Shown: piece after piece, positions 1 to 10,760 of the stretch
Position numbering within the stretch: the first letter of the stretch is position 1
Layout of the letters: every line of letters begins with the position of its first letter
The notes under the pieces: model-generated
Databases searched by the model: none
What the model saw: the letters and a program-made list of their open reading frames with translations, nothing else
What the model was told of the DNA's origin: nothing
Position numbers and translations under genes: made by a program
DNA from: Rhizophagus irregularis
Taxonomy: Eukaryota > Glomeromycota > Glomeromycetes > Glomerales > Glomeraceae
Length of the DNA: 64,000 bases
NCBI RefSeq assembly: GCF_026210795.1
Contig: NC_089453.1
Location: 1,180,501-1,244,500, forward strand
Direction of reading: 5' to 3'

Positions 1-86
1 ATATCGGGTACCCAATATGTAATAAATGTCTGATATGTATCTGATTAGTTACTGATATATAGGTACCCAATATGTATCCGATAGCA

Positions 87-1060
87 TCAATTTTGACCAG
101 TGTTAGTAAAAGAATTATCATATTTAGGTTGGAACATTAACGTATGCCAAGTAAGAGCCCAATCGACCAGATACGGAGATGGGTCCGTTAATAAGGAAAT
201 AAAACTAAAATGAGAAAGATCTAAAAGGTCTTTCATATATATCATTTGATAATATTGCTTAAGCAAATGTCTTGGATTAAATTCACAGACCACGTCATCA
301 TAGACCAAAATATAATTATGAACTGCGGCTAGATCAAGGCGAGAAATAAGAACAACGTCCTCAGATGTGTGTGCTGTATTTAAGGTTGCTTGTCTAAACC
401 TCTTCAAAATCCTATGATTAGTTTCATCAAAATTTTACTATAGATTTATTATAGTTTTAGCAGAGTTTTGGCAGTTTCGGCATTTATAATAAGTTTTGGC
501 AGTTTACCTTTCTCCAAAGTTTCACCAGTTTTTAATATAACTTTAATATAGTTTCGGCAGAATTTCGCTTTTCGGCGAAACACCATCTTGCCTAAACTCC
601 TAGGTTTCGGCAAGCAACCTTAGCTGTATTAGCTAAAGAGTCAGCAAAGTCATTCCAATAAAAATTAGAGCGCGCTTTAACTTTGAAGGGTAGAACTGAA
701 AGGTTTTTGTCTACAATCAATTTTTGAATAATAGCCCAAAGTTCAAAGTTGGTGGTCTTATAATAAAGACGGAATCTAAATAATCAGATAGGAAATAATG
801 TTTCAAACCCTCAATGGAAGTCTGTGAATCAGTATAAATATAAATAACAGAATTTGCAGGAGAAGCTGACAAAGCTGCATAAATAGCAGCAGCTTCGGCT
901 CGAGAAGAAGAAGACCAATCGTGAATAATACCCTGTTTATAAGTGGCAATGGAATTAAGGAAGCCAGAATCTTTAACAATTTGAACCCAGCCCCAACCCA
1001 TAGAGACATCATTAGTTCCTAAATTAATAAGAGAACCATCAGTGTAAAGGTATAATGTGA
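87..1060 (-). pseudogene. LINE ORF2 C-terminal part: RNase H domain and tail
   Basis: Minus-strand remnant of a non-LTR retrotransposon ORF2. Near 1050 a frame reads YTDGSL, the start of an RNase H fold. It continues (after a frameshift) through SSSSRAEAAAIYAAL and YIYTDSQTSIEGL, which carry the conserved E and second D of RNase H. A further frame reads on to WNDFADSLANTA at 631, is interrupted by a 242-bp MITE, and resumes in frame after the target duplication with HTSEDVVLISRLDL down to about 87. Reverse transcriptase and endonuclease are absent, so the copy is dead. Similar RNase H-bearing LINEs are common in Glomeromycotina genomes (established knowledge). The 3' end probably lies at or beyond the window start. 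Confidence 0.8.
381..622. mobile_element. hAT-type MITE inside the LINE (copy A)
   Basis: A 242-bp non-coding element with terminal inverted repeats TAAGGTTGCTTGTCTAAACC (left) and TAAGGTTGCTTGCCGAAACC (right end, reversed). It is flanked by a perfect 8-bp duplication GCTGTATT at 373-380 and 623-630. An 8-bp duplication points to hAT-family transposition. A second copy lies in opposite orientation at 33587-33830. Removing the element and one duplication restores the LINE reading frame. Confidence 0.92.
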
Positions 1061-1500
1061 ATCTGAAGAGAGCACAACCGATGATGATGCAGCAACATTG
1101 CCAGCCGTGAGTAAAGGTGAAGCAGGTGAAGCCATGTCAACAGTGCCAATGGAAGTACAAGAAATATCAGCAGCTAACGTTGAGCAAGTGGAGAGATTAC
1201 AATTTGAAGTAACATAATCCATAATTTCAGCCCATGACACTGTAGCAGACAAACAGGATGTGTGATTTGTAATGGATAATTTCTTCATAGGTAAAATCTA
1301 TGACTGACGAAGAGTGACCGAATAGGAGTAAGCCACAGAACTAGTAGCAACTGATTTCTTTGAGTAGGAAGATTTATTTATATTCAAATTACAGCCAGGA
1401 TAAGGTTGTGGGGGGTTTCGCACAAAGGTATCATAATCTATATTATTGTTCATCATTATTGCACTATGATAAAAATTACGGGAAGAAAAGAAGGGATAAC
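1049..1500 (-). pseudogene. LINE junction segment between ORF1 and RNase H
   Basis: Minus-strand open stretch of about 90 codons (HTSCLSATVSWAEIMDYV...) leading into the RNase H start. It probably represents the linker just upstream of RNase H. The ORF1 stop lies at about 1504, so the endonuclease and reverse transcriptase that should occupy about 3 kb here are missing. I see no RT palm motif in any frame. This is an internal deletion by inference, because no full-length copy is available in the window for comparison. Confidence 0.5.
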
Positions 1501-1503
1501 AAA

Positions 1504-2947
1504 TTAATCAGACGAAATCTTATTGACTTGGTCTGAGGAAGAGCCACCAGAAATGGAGCTAATAAATCTTTCAATAGAGCTGGATAAGTGATTGAATTTA
1601 TTATCTAAAGATCGTTGAAAGAAATAAATTTCAGCGCGTTCTTTATTGATAGTATCTTTATCAGCAGTTACGGAGATGGAAGAAAAGGAAGTGATAGAGC
1701 GGGGAGCTGGGATCGTTGGAGGAGGAAGGACCAAACCAGAAAAGGACATGTTCAAGGTAGGCGGGTTGGATTGTGTTATATAAGGGGGTGCTTTGGTGAT
1801 TGTCAACTAGCATGTGTGGAGAATCATTTGGATCAGGCGTGAGAACATTGTCTTGCTTATGTCCAAAAACACAGAGTTCCAGCTGAGATATTCTTTGGTT
1901 AGCCAATTCGAGAACATGTATTCTAGCACGTACACTAGCCATATCTTCTTGAAAGCTTTTGAGCACTGAAAGAATCTCTTGAATTTGGAAGCAATTGGGA
2001 TCGACCAAAGGAGGATTATGGCCAGATGAGTTAGGTGCGGAGGAGATATTATTGCGCTGGGAGATAGAGAATGAAACTGAACGGTCTTTGCCTTTACGCT
2101 TATTGGATCAAGGCCGTACGCGTTGAGCAGATTGTTTGGGATTAGTGGGATTAGTAGAATTGGATAAGGAAGTATTATTAATATTGCTATTGTTCTGCCC
2201 AGCATTATTAGTCGAGTTATTATGCTGTCGAGAATTGGAATGATCCTTGAATTGAGAATGGAAGCGTTGTCTACTGCGATTAGCAGTATTATCATTAGAT
2301 TGGCCAATATGGAAGCGTTCTTTTAAGTGTGCAACAGGGTTGCGAGTATGTGAATGACCTCTGGAGCTATTCAATGGGCATGCAGTGGGCGCAGCCGAGT
2401 TTGCCACATCTATGGTAAAGCTTATTGGTATTTTCTGGAAGTTCCCATTGGAATCTGTGACCTTGTAAAGTAACAGTTTGTTCCATCGCGATGTCCATCA
2501 TTTGTTGTGATGTAAAAGTGATGTAGGCCCATCTTTTAGGTTTATATGAATTGAGGGACAGGGGGATATTAACGGCTATAGCGCCAATTTCTCGTACCAA
2601 GGGTGCTAAATGCACATCTTTGGTGTTGGAAGGGAGCTGAGACAAAACAGCGACAAATTTACGTCATGATTTCTTTTGATCAAGAGTAAGAAATATGGCG
2701 TAATGTGTAAACAAGTGGAATAATAATAAATTGCCCACTGCTTGTCAAAGAAATGCCAGATGGAAGAAGCATCATCGTAAATGATGCGGGCTTGTTAGAC
2801 TTTAGCATTAGCACGTGTATGAAGACAACAGGATTGTATGTTACCATACTTTTTGAAAAGAGCAGTAACATCGTCTTTTTTGATGAAGAACGGGATATCA
2901 GTAACTTGGATAGCACAGAGATCTTCATCAGTTCAGAGTTGCTGCAG
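1504..2947 (-). pseudogene. LINE ORF1 (gag-like), C-terminal two thirds
   Basis: Minus-strand ORF1 of the LINE. Recognisable parts, in coding order, are an RRM-like block whose frame runs TDIPFFIKKDDVTALFKKYG (about 2920-2860), a hydrophobic/aromatic block (LNSYKPKRWAYITF, about 2540), and a zinc knuckle split by a frameshift (CGKLGCAHC then CPLNSSRGHSH). A low-complexity N/S/R linker and a C-terminal segment ending DQVNKISSD at 1504 follow. Several frame changes show decay. The N-terminal third lies at 7440-8010, beyond the hAT-like insertion at 2956-7431. Confidence 0.7.
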
Positions 2948-3121
2948 GTCGTGTATAGGGATGGTTAGGTCGGTCCGTAGTCCGGTCTGTCCTGGACCTA
3001 TAAGTCCTATTGAACGGACCTGCACGGACCAGGTCCTATTAGGACCAGTCCTGGACCTGGTCCCAGAACCTGGTCCTGACTAAGTTATTTATAGATTTTA
3101 TGAATTTTAGTAATAATTAAA

Positions 3122-6100
3122 GGGTAACATTATTTGACGACCCGTCACCATGGCAATACTCAAATTTTTTTTTAGTTGTACTACGTAATTTTTATACTTT
3201 AATTTTTATGACATTTATAATAATTTGTAACCGTAATTTGAATAGCAATTATAGGTATTCATGAACGAAATTTGACTCATTTTTTATTGGATTTATTCAT
3301 ATACTGTACTACTGTACTTCGTTAGCTTTAATAGTAATAATAACAGTAAATCACATGTGATTAGAAGCATATTAACGCATTTGAATAAAGCTTACCTTTC
3401 AAACACTTCATTCTCTTTATTAGCATTATCCAATTTTTTCCTTACAAGTTTTGCTATTATGTCCCTTTTGTTTACACAATTTACATGTGTATTGAGTTTT
3501 AGTATTAGATAACTCTAAAGTATTTTTCATTCTCTTGTTTGATTTAGGACGACCTTTTGGCCTTCTTTCAACAGGATTTCGAATATTCATGATATTATCA
3601 CTTTCGCCGTTGTTATTACTATTCTTAACACCACCATTACTATTATCAACAACAATTCTTGGCTGTAATTTTTTTTGAATTGACAGAAAAACCTCACAAA
3701 GTTCTCGGTAAGTATCCTCATTGTTGTTTTCAATTACATCAACCATTACTTTTCTTCCTAAACCCCAAAGTTCTCCAAACTTACGTTTTTTTGATATAGA
3801 TTTAGTTATTTCAGTATTTATTGCCGAAGCTCCAACTTGAATAGCAGATCCATTTGAATTCAAAAATTGTGTTGGCAGAGAATGCATCTTTGATGCCGAC
3901 ATTTTCATTGAAGAAATGGCAACAAATTCTTTATTTGATATATCAGTCCCTTGAAGTATATCTTTATACCAACGCTGGTTTACCAAACCAATGTGAAATC
4001 TAGCAGTAGACGTAAGAGTCATTACACGGTAAAAATGGCGACATGGATAACCATGAGTCTTGTTGATCATACACGTGCAGAGAAAGGTACCATTATTCAA
4101 AAGACATACAAAGTGGGATGTCTTTTGGCTTGTTAAATATACAACCTCCCATACTTCAAGAATCAATGAGGTATCTTCTAAAAATAAACTTATTTGTACT
4201 TGTGGGCAATCAAATAGGTTATCAATACATTGATTTGACTCGTCAAGTATCTAAGTAGGAGTTAATAAATTATTTTTTAAAAATTATTGCCGTTAGAAAG
4301 CAAATTAAGCTAAAATTAATAGCGTAAGTCTTACCATTTCCTTAGAATGCAAAATTTCAAGCTCAATTTCCACAGCATGATAATAAAGACTTAGTTCCAT
4401 TTGTTCCTCCTGCTTCTTCATAATATTTGGCATTACAAATTCATTCAGCTGCTGCGCTACTGGTCCAAAAATAGATGTTGATACATTTTGAGGTCTGATT
4501 TGAGGTATAGTTTGATGCCAATTTATGAATTCGCAATAGTCAACTTCTTCTTGATATCTCTCTTCTAATGCATCAAATAATTCACATAATGAAAGGTTTG
4601 AATTTCCAAAAAACCGTTTTAATACTGAATTTTCACCTTCATTGCGAGAAGTTGTTTGTGCATCAGCAGTAAAATATTTGCTAGTAAAAGCTCGTGCCCA
4701 TGATTGAAAATTACATCCTAAAGACCTTATCAAATAATCTTTAGCTTGTGGGTAATTCTGTAGTAATATCTCCCACCTTTTATTGAATGAACAAATACAT
4801 AAATTAATTACAATATACTTTCTATTAAAATCAATAAACAAATGAACAATTAAATTTATTTAATTTCAAAGCACAATAAACAAAATTCTACAATAGATGA
4901 TATACTGTAAAACAATGGAAGAATTTGAATAGACTATGATAAAAAAATAATGGAGTCTAATGAAACAATGATAGAGTCTAGTGATTACAACAAAAAAATT
5001 AATGATGGAGTCTAATTAAAAAATGACAAAGTCTAATGATTACAATGAAAAGGTTAATGGAATTACAATAAAAAAACAATGGTAGGAATGGCAAAATTGT
5101 AAGTACAATAGAAAATTTGTAAAACAATTTAACACAATAAGTATACCTTTCGTTAAACTGTTTTTCTGTTAAACTGTTTCTTGTCATGTAAAAGTCCTTC
5201 ATAAAATTATCAAAATTAGATCCAAGCTTCCCCTTTAATTGCTTTGGCAAGTTTTGGCCTATATGCCAAATACAATGCATATGAAAAGTATCAGGAAATA
5301 GTGTTGCAACAGCACCACTAACTGCTGGATCACTATCTGTAACAAAAACTTTCGGCGATATACCGGTAGCCTCTTTTACACATTGAAAAACCCATTCATA
5401 TGAGAATTGTGTCTCATCATCAACAATTGCCTGAGCTACAATTCGTGTTTTCAAATTATTATCAGGTGTAACAAAGATGGATAATGGTCGATTATAACGG
5501 TTAGTTTTACAAGTATTATCATGCATTATCACATCATGATAACGTAACCATAATATTTGTTGTTCTGGACTCATCCAAAAAAGATGAGTTAATGAAGAAG
5601 TAATAGGATCTAATTTCATTGAGACTACCCATCGAGGATCTTCTATTTTTTTTCGTGGAGTCTTTTTAGCAAGATTCCCGCATCTGCTTCACCTGGTGTT
5701 GATTCACGACGAAATTTACTAATAGCATTATAAAGATCTGGTCTATGTATTCTAATTTTAAATTTTTCTCTAATAATTCGATATTGTATAGTTGCATCTG
5801 CCTTAGCAACAACTGTTAAAAAGCGAATTTCTTCCATAATCTCATCTGATAATTTTCGTAATGTAGGGACAAATTTAATTGCTGATGGATGAAGCTGTGA
5901 CCGACATGTTGATCATGTAAAGTTGTGGACCTCAAGACAACCTTTACTTTTTTTTGCCCAAATATTTACTCTCCATGGACATTCAACTCGGTAAGATGAA
6001 GTTTGTCTTTTCGATGATTTGGACTTAGCTTTTCCAGCATGGCGACACAAGTATGTTCGTTTTGTTATTTCTTGTGTTGTTTTATCTACCCTTCCTCCTC

Positions 6101-6819
6101 CACCAATTCTTACTCCATGGCCTTTGGTAGCAGCGTATTTTTTCATAAAATTTGCTACACGATCCCAATTATGAAAGGTCTTGCCAACATAAAGCTTCAT
6201 AGTATCCTCCTCCTCCTCCTTCTCCTCTTCCTCCTCTTCCTCCTCTTCCTCCCCTTCGGCAATATCTTCAATTTCATATTCATTATCGGACATGCCATTT
6301 AAACTATAGTAACAAAAGGCATAGCTAATATCATTAGATATATTCTAACTACCTAAGAAAATCTCTATTACTTAACCTGTCAGTATCAGAAAATTCTTCC
6401 GCACTATCATATTCCAACAAAGCTTCTAATTTGGCGTCTTGAATGTTTTTTTCCATAATACACAATTGTAAGTTAAAAAACAAAGGTAAAGTGTGTGTAA
6501 TTAGTTTTAAAAGAAGTAAACAAGCAGTTTATTGTCAAATAATCAAGGTAAAATATGTATTTTAGTTAAGAAATACAGGCCATTTATTCTGAATAAACGT
6601 GAATAAAACAAACAAGAGTGAAAAAAAAAAATTAGTTATTGGTATTTGGTAATACGATGGTCACGCGCGTGATTATTATGAATATGTACGCGTGTGATAA
6701 TATGTGATAACTCGCGATCTATCATATGCATGATGTCATAAATATACGTGTAATACAAAATTATATGATTTATTTATAGGGGCCGCCATGGCAACCCGGG
6801 TCGCCAGCTACATTTTGCC
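3122..6819 (-). mobile_element. Mutator-like (MULE) DNA transposon, near-complete
   Basis: A 3698-bp element flanked by a perfect 9-bp duplication ATAATTAAA (3113-3121 and 6820-6828), the MULE hallmark. Imperfect terminal inverted repeats share GCGACCC/GACGACCC and CCATGGC cores (3122-3165; 6780-6819 reversed). It carries one minus-strand transposase gene of three exons. It sits inside the hAT-like element, so it is the youngest of the nested insertions. Transposition is probably recent, since terminal repeats, duplication and splice sites are intact while the coding region has only two visible lesions. Confidence 0.92.
3426..6293 (-). pseudogene. MULE transposase, FAR1-type, two lesions
   Basis: Three exons: 6293-5146, 4776-4335 and 4250-3426, with canonical GT..AG. 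Domain order: acidic poly-Glu N-terminus; FAR1/WRKY-GCM1-type zinc domain (YVGKTFHNWDRVANFMKKY, Cys/His pairs to about 5940); MULE DDE domain with D in HDNTCKTNRYN, D in VFVTDSDPAV and E in SRNEGENSVL; SWIM finger CTC-X(n)-CRHFYRV at about 4060; C-terminal zinc knuckle CKLCKQKGHNSKTC. Two lesions inactivate it: an in-frame TGA at 5913-5915 and a one-base shift in an A-run near 5645-5655, after which the frame reads IEDPRWVVSMKLDP. The poly-Glu tract is CTC/TCC-repeat coded (about 6204-6255). Confidence 0.9.
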
Positions 6820-6828
6820 ATAATTAAA

Positions 6829-7195
6829 TATAAAAAAAGTGAGTTGCGATATCGTGATTCACTTTTTTATATTGATTTTATATAAAAAAAGTGAGTTGCG
6901 GTATCGGGATTCACTTTTTTATATTGATTTTATATAAAAAAAGTGAGTTGCGGTATCGCGATTCACTTTTTTATATTGATTTTATATAAAAAAAGTGAGT
7001 TGCGGTATCGCGATTCACTTTTTTATATTGATTTTATATGAAAAAAGTGAGTTGCGGTATCGCGATTCACTTTTTTATATTGATTTTATATAAAAAAAGT
7101 GAGTTGTGTTATCGCGATTCACTTTTTTATATTGATTTTAATATAAAAATGTGAATCGCAATATCGCAACTCATTTTTTATATGATTTTAATAAT
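6829..7195. repeat. 52-bp tandem array of palindromic units
   Basis: Six near-identical units with period exactly 52 bp (GAGTTGCG cores at 6841, 6893, 6945, 6997, 7049 and 7101), followed by about two diverged units to 7195. Each unit contains an imperfect palindrome GTGAGTTGCGGTATCGCGAT flanked by A-runs and T-runs that also pair, so each can form a hairpin of roughly 35 bp. The array lies inside the hAT-like element, directly after the MULE's right duplication. Confidence 0.93.
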
Positions 7196-7439
7196 ATAAA
7201 AATTGTATTGCAATATTGCAGTGCACTTTTTTATAATTTATAATTACTTAAAATCAAATTTACAGCAAATTATACATATATAATTTAAACATATAGATCT
7301 CTTATAACCTTATTGGCTAGGACTTTTTAGGACCTGGTCCGCTTCTGGTCCAAAATTTGGACCTAAAGATCTGCAGACCAGGTCCTAGGACCAGGTCTTT
7401 AGGTCCAGGACCTAGGACTTTACCATCCCTAGTCGTGTA

Positions 7440-8010
7440 GGAAGAACTGGAGATCGGCAAGATCATCATGTCAGAGAGAAAAGCAGGCATCATGTTATTT
7501 GGTTGAATTGAAGTGGATAACCAGTCTTTTAGAGTCACCGGAATTAGAGATGCGGGCACGGCCAGTATAAGAATGGTAAGTTTCCAAAAGGAGGTTGTTG
7601 ACAGCATCAATCATAGCTCGATTGGTAGGATATTTTTTAATAAATTCAGGGGAAGCATTAGGCGCCGCAGCAGCCTGATAATTACGCCTAAAAATGGTAA
7701 TAATGGGTGTGTCAAGGGGAGGAAGAGAAGTATCATTGGTGTCCATAATATCCTTATTACAAGACGCGATTAGGGGGGAAGTTTCTTTGTCCTTTAGAGC
7801 ATGCATAGACGCGTCAGTACCAGATGTGACAGAACTAGGCGCAGAAGGCGCAGCAGTGTCTTTGGGAGGAGGAGTTGAAAAACTGTCAGCATTATTTTGT
7901 TGAGGAGGAGTGATATTGCTACCTCCAACATCAGCCGCTGAGTTGGCAACGAAGTTTTCTTCTATGGAGTTATCTGCGAACAGACGAGACTTGGGCGTTT
8001 GTTGCTCTAG
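7440..8010 (-). pseudogene. LINE ORF1 N-terminal part
   Basis: Minus-strand frame with LDTPIITIFRRNYQAAAAPN and EFIKKYPTNRAMIDAVNNLL, ending GRARISNSGDSKRLVIHFNS, then frame-shifted into the segment that meets the hAT-like insertion at 7439. It is the same LINE as 1504-2947, in the same orientation, and the two halves join across the 8-bp duplication. Upstream (7810-8010) the frame is broken but the sequence is still GC-richer than its surroundings. The 5' end of the LINE is probably near 8030, before a T-rich stretch. Confidence 0.65.
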
Positions 8011-8098
8011 TTGTCGTTGTCAAAGTTTGAAATATCAGAGCTAAAGTTTTTATTTTTGTTTTATTTTTCTTGTCGCTTGGCAGGTCTCCCGTTAGGGT

Positions 8099-8395
8099 AG
8101 GACCCCGGATATCTCCAAAACAGGTCATAAGTCACACTTTTGGCAGATTGGCCCATTTTTCAGGGGCTCAAAAAATCGTTTTTTGTAAATATCTCGGCAT
8201 CCAGTGGTCCAATTTTGATGAACTTTTTTTTAAATTGTAGAGCTAAATGAGGGTTACAAAATAAAAATATGTTCATTAAAATTGAATCACTGGATGCTGA
8301 GATATTTACAAAAAACGATTTTTTGAGTTTCAGCAAAAAGGGGTGTTTTTGGCCAAAAGTTCATTATGACCTTTATATTAGATATCTGGGGTCCT
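8099..8395. mobile_element. Foldback MITE, about 297 bp
   Basis: A long imperfect palindrome: AGGACCCCGGATATCT at the left and its reverse counterpart AGATATCTGGGGTCCT at the right. Inner arms include TATCTCGGCATCCAGTG and its inverted partner CACTGGATGCTGAGATA around a short centre near 8240. No coding content. No convincing target duplication was found. The family name is unknown. Confidence 0.75.
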
Positions 8396-8445
8396 GCTTT
8401 GTTTATTTTTGTTAATATTTTTGTCAACTCGACCAAAATGATCTA

Positions 8446-8624
8446 CAGTCAAACCTTGATATAGTGAAATTTTGATATAGTGAATTTTTCAGACAACTAT
8501 AATAAATTTCCCTTTGCTATAACGAATTAACCAATCAAATCTCTTAAAATCTTTACTATAGCCCTATAGGCTATAGCGAAGTTGAGGTCTGGAACCTAGG
8601 GTTTATTATAACAAAAGTTAACTG
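8446..8624. mobile_element. TA-flanked MITE (Tc1/mariner-like ends), 179 bp
   Basis: Starts CAGTCAAACCTTGATATAG and ends TTATAACAAAAGTTAACTG, imperfect inverted repeats, with TA on both sides (8444-8445 and 8625-8626). Internal repeats of TATAGTGA/CTATAGC are seen. The CAGT-type terminus with TA duplication suggests a Tc1/mariner/pogo source. A related but distinct element lies at 22968-23158 and a fragment at 32976. Confidence 0.75.
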
Positions 8625-8880
8625 TACATTTTTGGTAATTCACGTTAAACAGTCAGTTGATCATTCTACAGTTAAATTTATTGGTCTAAATTTTTAGTGC
8701 AACTGACCAAATATTCCGTTCAATCAATTATGAACTGGCCTATTGTAATCAGATTAAGAAAGGGTTATTATTGCTCGATCATGACCTTATAACCATATTT
8801 ATACAGGTATTTAATGAACAATATAGAACTACAAATTTCTACATTAATGAGAGTATTATACTTTGTAATTAAATTAACAT
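8625..8880. other. AT-rich spacer, nothing recognised
   Basis: Between the MITE and the Helitron remnant. No open frame, inverted repeat or RNA gene recognised. Confidence 0.5.
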
Positions 8881-10760
8881 TATGCGGTATAACTCATCTA
8901 TTATCTAAAGACACATCTTTAGTATTAATAATACGGCTATTATCACGTCTGCAATAAATAGGATATTCATTGTTATCTTCTTGGAGTAATATTTTTGACA
9001 TACACTATCTTTTATACATGGTGCAGTTAGATTCAATACACCGCATGGATCATGTAACATCATAGTTAATACAGTCTTATAAGCAAGTGGATATGTTACA
9101 GGATTTGGAAATTTAGCAGAAACAATAGAGTCATAATTCTCTGTGAATTATAATTTACTTTCTGAAGCTAGTATTAGTAAGAAGTGAGCATGAAGCAGAC
9201 CACATTTTTGAAACTTTATCACATATATATATGCAATAACTTTACCAAGACAATGGTTATGCAATAGATTTTTTAATAATTCCTATAATTTCATATGAAA
9301 AATGTGAGCTGTCAAGTCTTGCCTATCAACAGCACTTTGATGAGGTAATAGTTCTCTTGTAATTTCAGGCCATTTGGAGTTACATGTGAAAGTTACAAAG
9401 AGATTAGGGTTTCTGCAGTGACTCACAATGGCCATTACATTCTAATAGAGTTGATACATTTGGCATGGACTACCAGCAAATGAGGATGGAAGAATAATAC
9501 GACGACCAACATTGGTATTGTCATTAGTATGTATTGCATCCATAACATCATTATACAAATCAGTCTGAAGTGTAACTTGATTATATTTAAGGTAATTTAA
9601 ACGATTCTGCTCAATCTCTGCATATTGATTAACAATGTATTGCTGATACAAATGGCCAGCATTTTGAATCTAATTTCCATCTTTAATCTGTAATCTATAA
9701 GAGTAAAATTGCATTGCTGATATTCTTTTTCAGTTTACAGAATCTATTAGGGAAATATCCATATGGCAACTATTATCGCCGTTTGGAAATAATAGTACAT
9801 AATGAAGGAGATCATATGATAGATGAATTTTGGATATTCTTTGTAGATTCCCATCACGCATTTTAAGAAGAATATCACAATTAGCTGTATGTAACTTATG
9901 ACCATCACTAATCATAATTGCAGCAACTTCAGAAACTGTAAAGGTATTGTAACAATGTAAATATCAGCATAAATGACCATAAAAATTTCATTAGATGTAT
10001 TTGTCTGAATAAGGTCTCTTACATGACAAAAATTTTGGATGTAAGGGTTGCATTCATCCATTATGTTCAGCAGATTCTGTAGAATTTCCTCATCTAATTC
10101 CTGCATAATATTATGGCAGTTTTCAACTTCATGCATAGAGTTATAAATGTATAATTGAGCAAATGCTGGCTGGTGACCTTCTTCTGGTAGCAATAGTCCA
10201 ATCTGATGATAAACCTAGCCATGAATATGGAAATTAGAAATACCTTAGCCTTGAAATGTATTTATATTTGTGATAAAAAAAGTGCAAGTCAAAACATTAT
10301 TATAGTGCCTAATATTTTTGCAAAATGAGATTGCATCAGATTCAGATGAAGTATATAGTTCAGCAAATACGATGGTGGTTCAATCAAAGGTGGCAAAAGA
10401 ACTTTGCCATATGCACAGCAAACTGAAAAAGTTGAAAATGTATGGTTGCTACTATAATCTTTTTTCTCCATCTAAAATTTCACATCACAATGGACACAGA
10501 TCTGATCAATTCATCATAAGTCATGATATGGTATACACTCTAATTTATCTGATATTCTTTCATTATTATTACTTTTTTTAAATTGGATTTTTCTCTCTTT
10601 CACTAACCTCTTTTGACATAAATCTAATGGTTCATATGCTTCTTGTCCAGATGGAATCTGAGTTTCAGATGGGTAATTGATATTCTTGATGTTATGTCTT
10701 CTTATCAAATGGGCTTGTCTTTCTTTAGCTAATTTCTTTTTAGCTACTCTTTTTTGACAT
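8881..10760 (-). pseudogene. Helitron Rep/helicase N-terminal region, decayed
   Basis: Minus strand, many stops and frameshifts. In coding order I see PSGQEAYEPLDLCQ (about 10650), EEGHQPAFAQLYIY (about 10170), RDGNLQRISKIHLSYD followed by YVLLFPNGD (about 9850-9770), YQQYIVNQYAEIEQNRLNYL (about 9640), GRRIILPSSFAGSP (about 9510), KFQKCGLLHAHFLL (about 9200) and LHDPCGVLNLTAPC (about 9040). GLLHAHFL is the HUH metal-binding motif of Helitron Rep proteins. The downstream endonuclease tyrosines and the Pif1-like helicase are not seen, so this is a 5' fragment. No Helitron terminus (TC / CTRR hairpin) was identified. Confidence 0.8.

Larger units (their letters stand above)
2956..7431. mobile_element. 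hAT-like element, non-autonomous, hosting a MULE
   Basis: Terminal inverted repeat TAGGGATGGT at both ends, with an exact 8-bp target duplication GTCGTGTA at 2948-2955 and 7432-7439. The YARNG-type terminus and 8-bp duplication fit hAT. Both subterminal regions (2960-3080 and 7325-7420) are packed with GGACC/GGTCC motifs, some as palindromes such as CAGGTCCTAGGACC. No hAT transposase is present; the only coding content belongs to the nested MULE at 3122-6819. Without the MULE the element is about 770 bp. It splits LINE ORF1. Confidence 0.85.

Noticed and set aside
5913-5915. TGA read as selenocysteine or recoded sense codon in the MULE transposase
   Set aside because: No SECIS context can be shown and a frameshift follows downstream; a nonsense mutation is simpler.
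6039-6302. Plus-strand 87-codon frame with a Leu-rich run
   Set aside because: It is the antisense of the poly-Glu N-terminus of the MULE transposase; the Leu run comes from the CTC/TCC repeat.
6829-7195. CRISPR-like repeat array
   Set aside because: Units follow each other with no unique spacers, and the DNA is eukaryotic; it is a simple tandem repeat.
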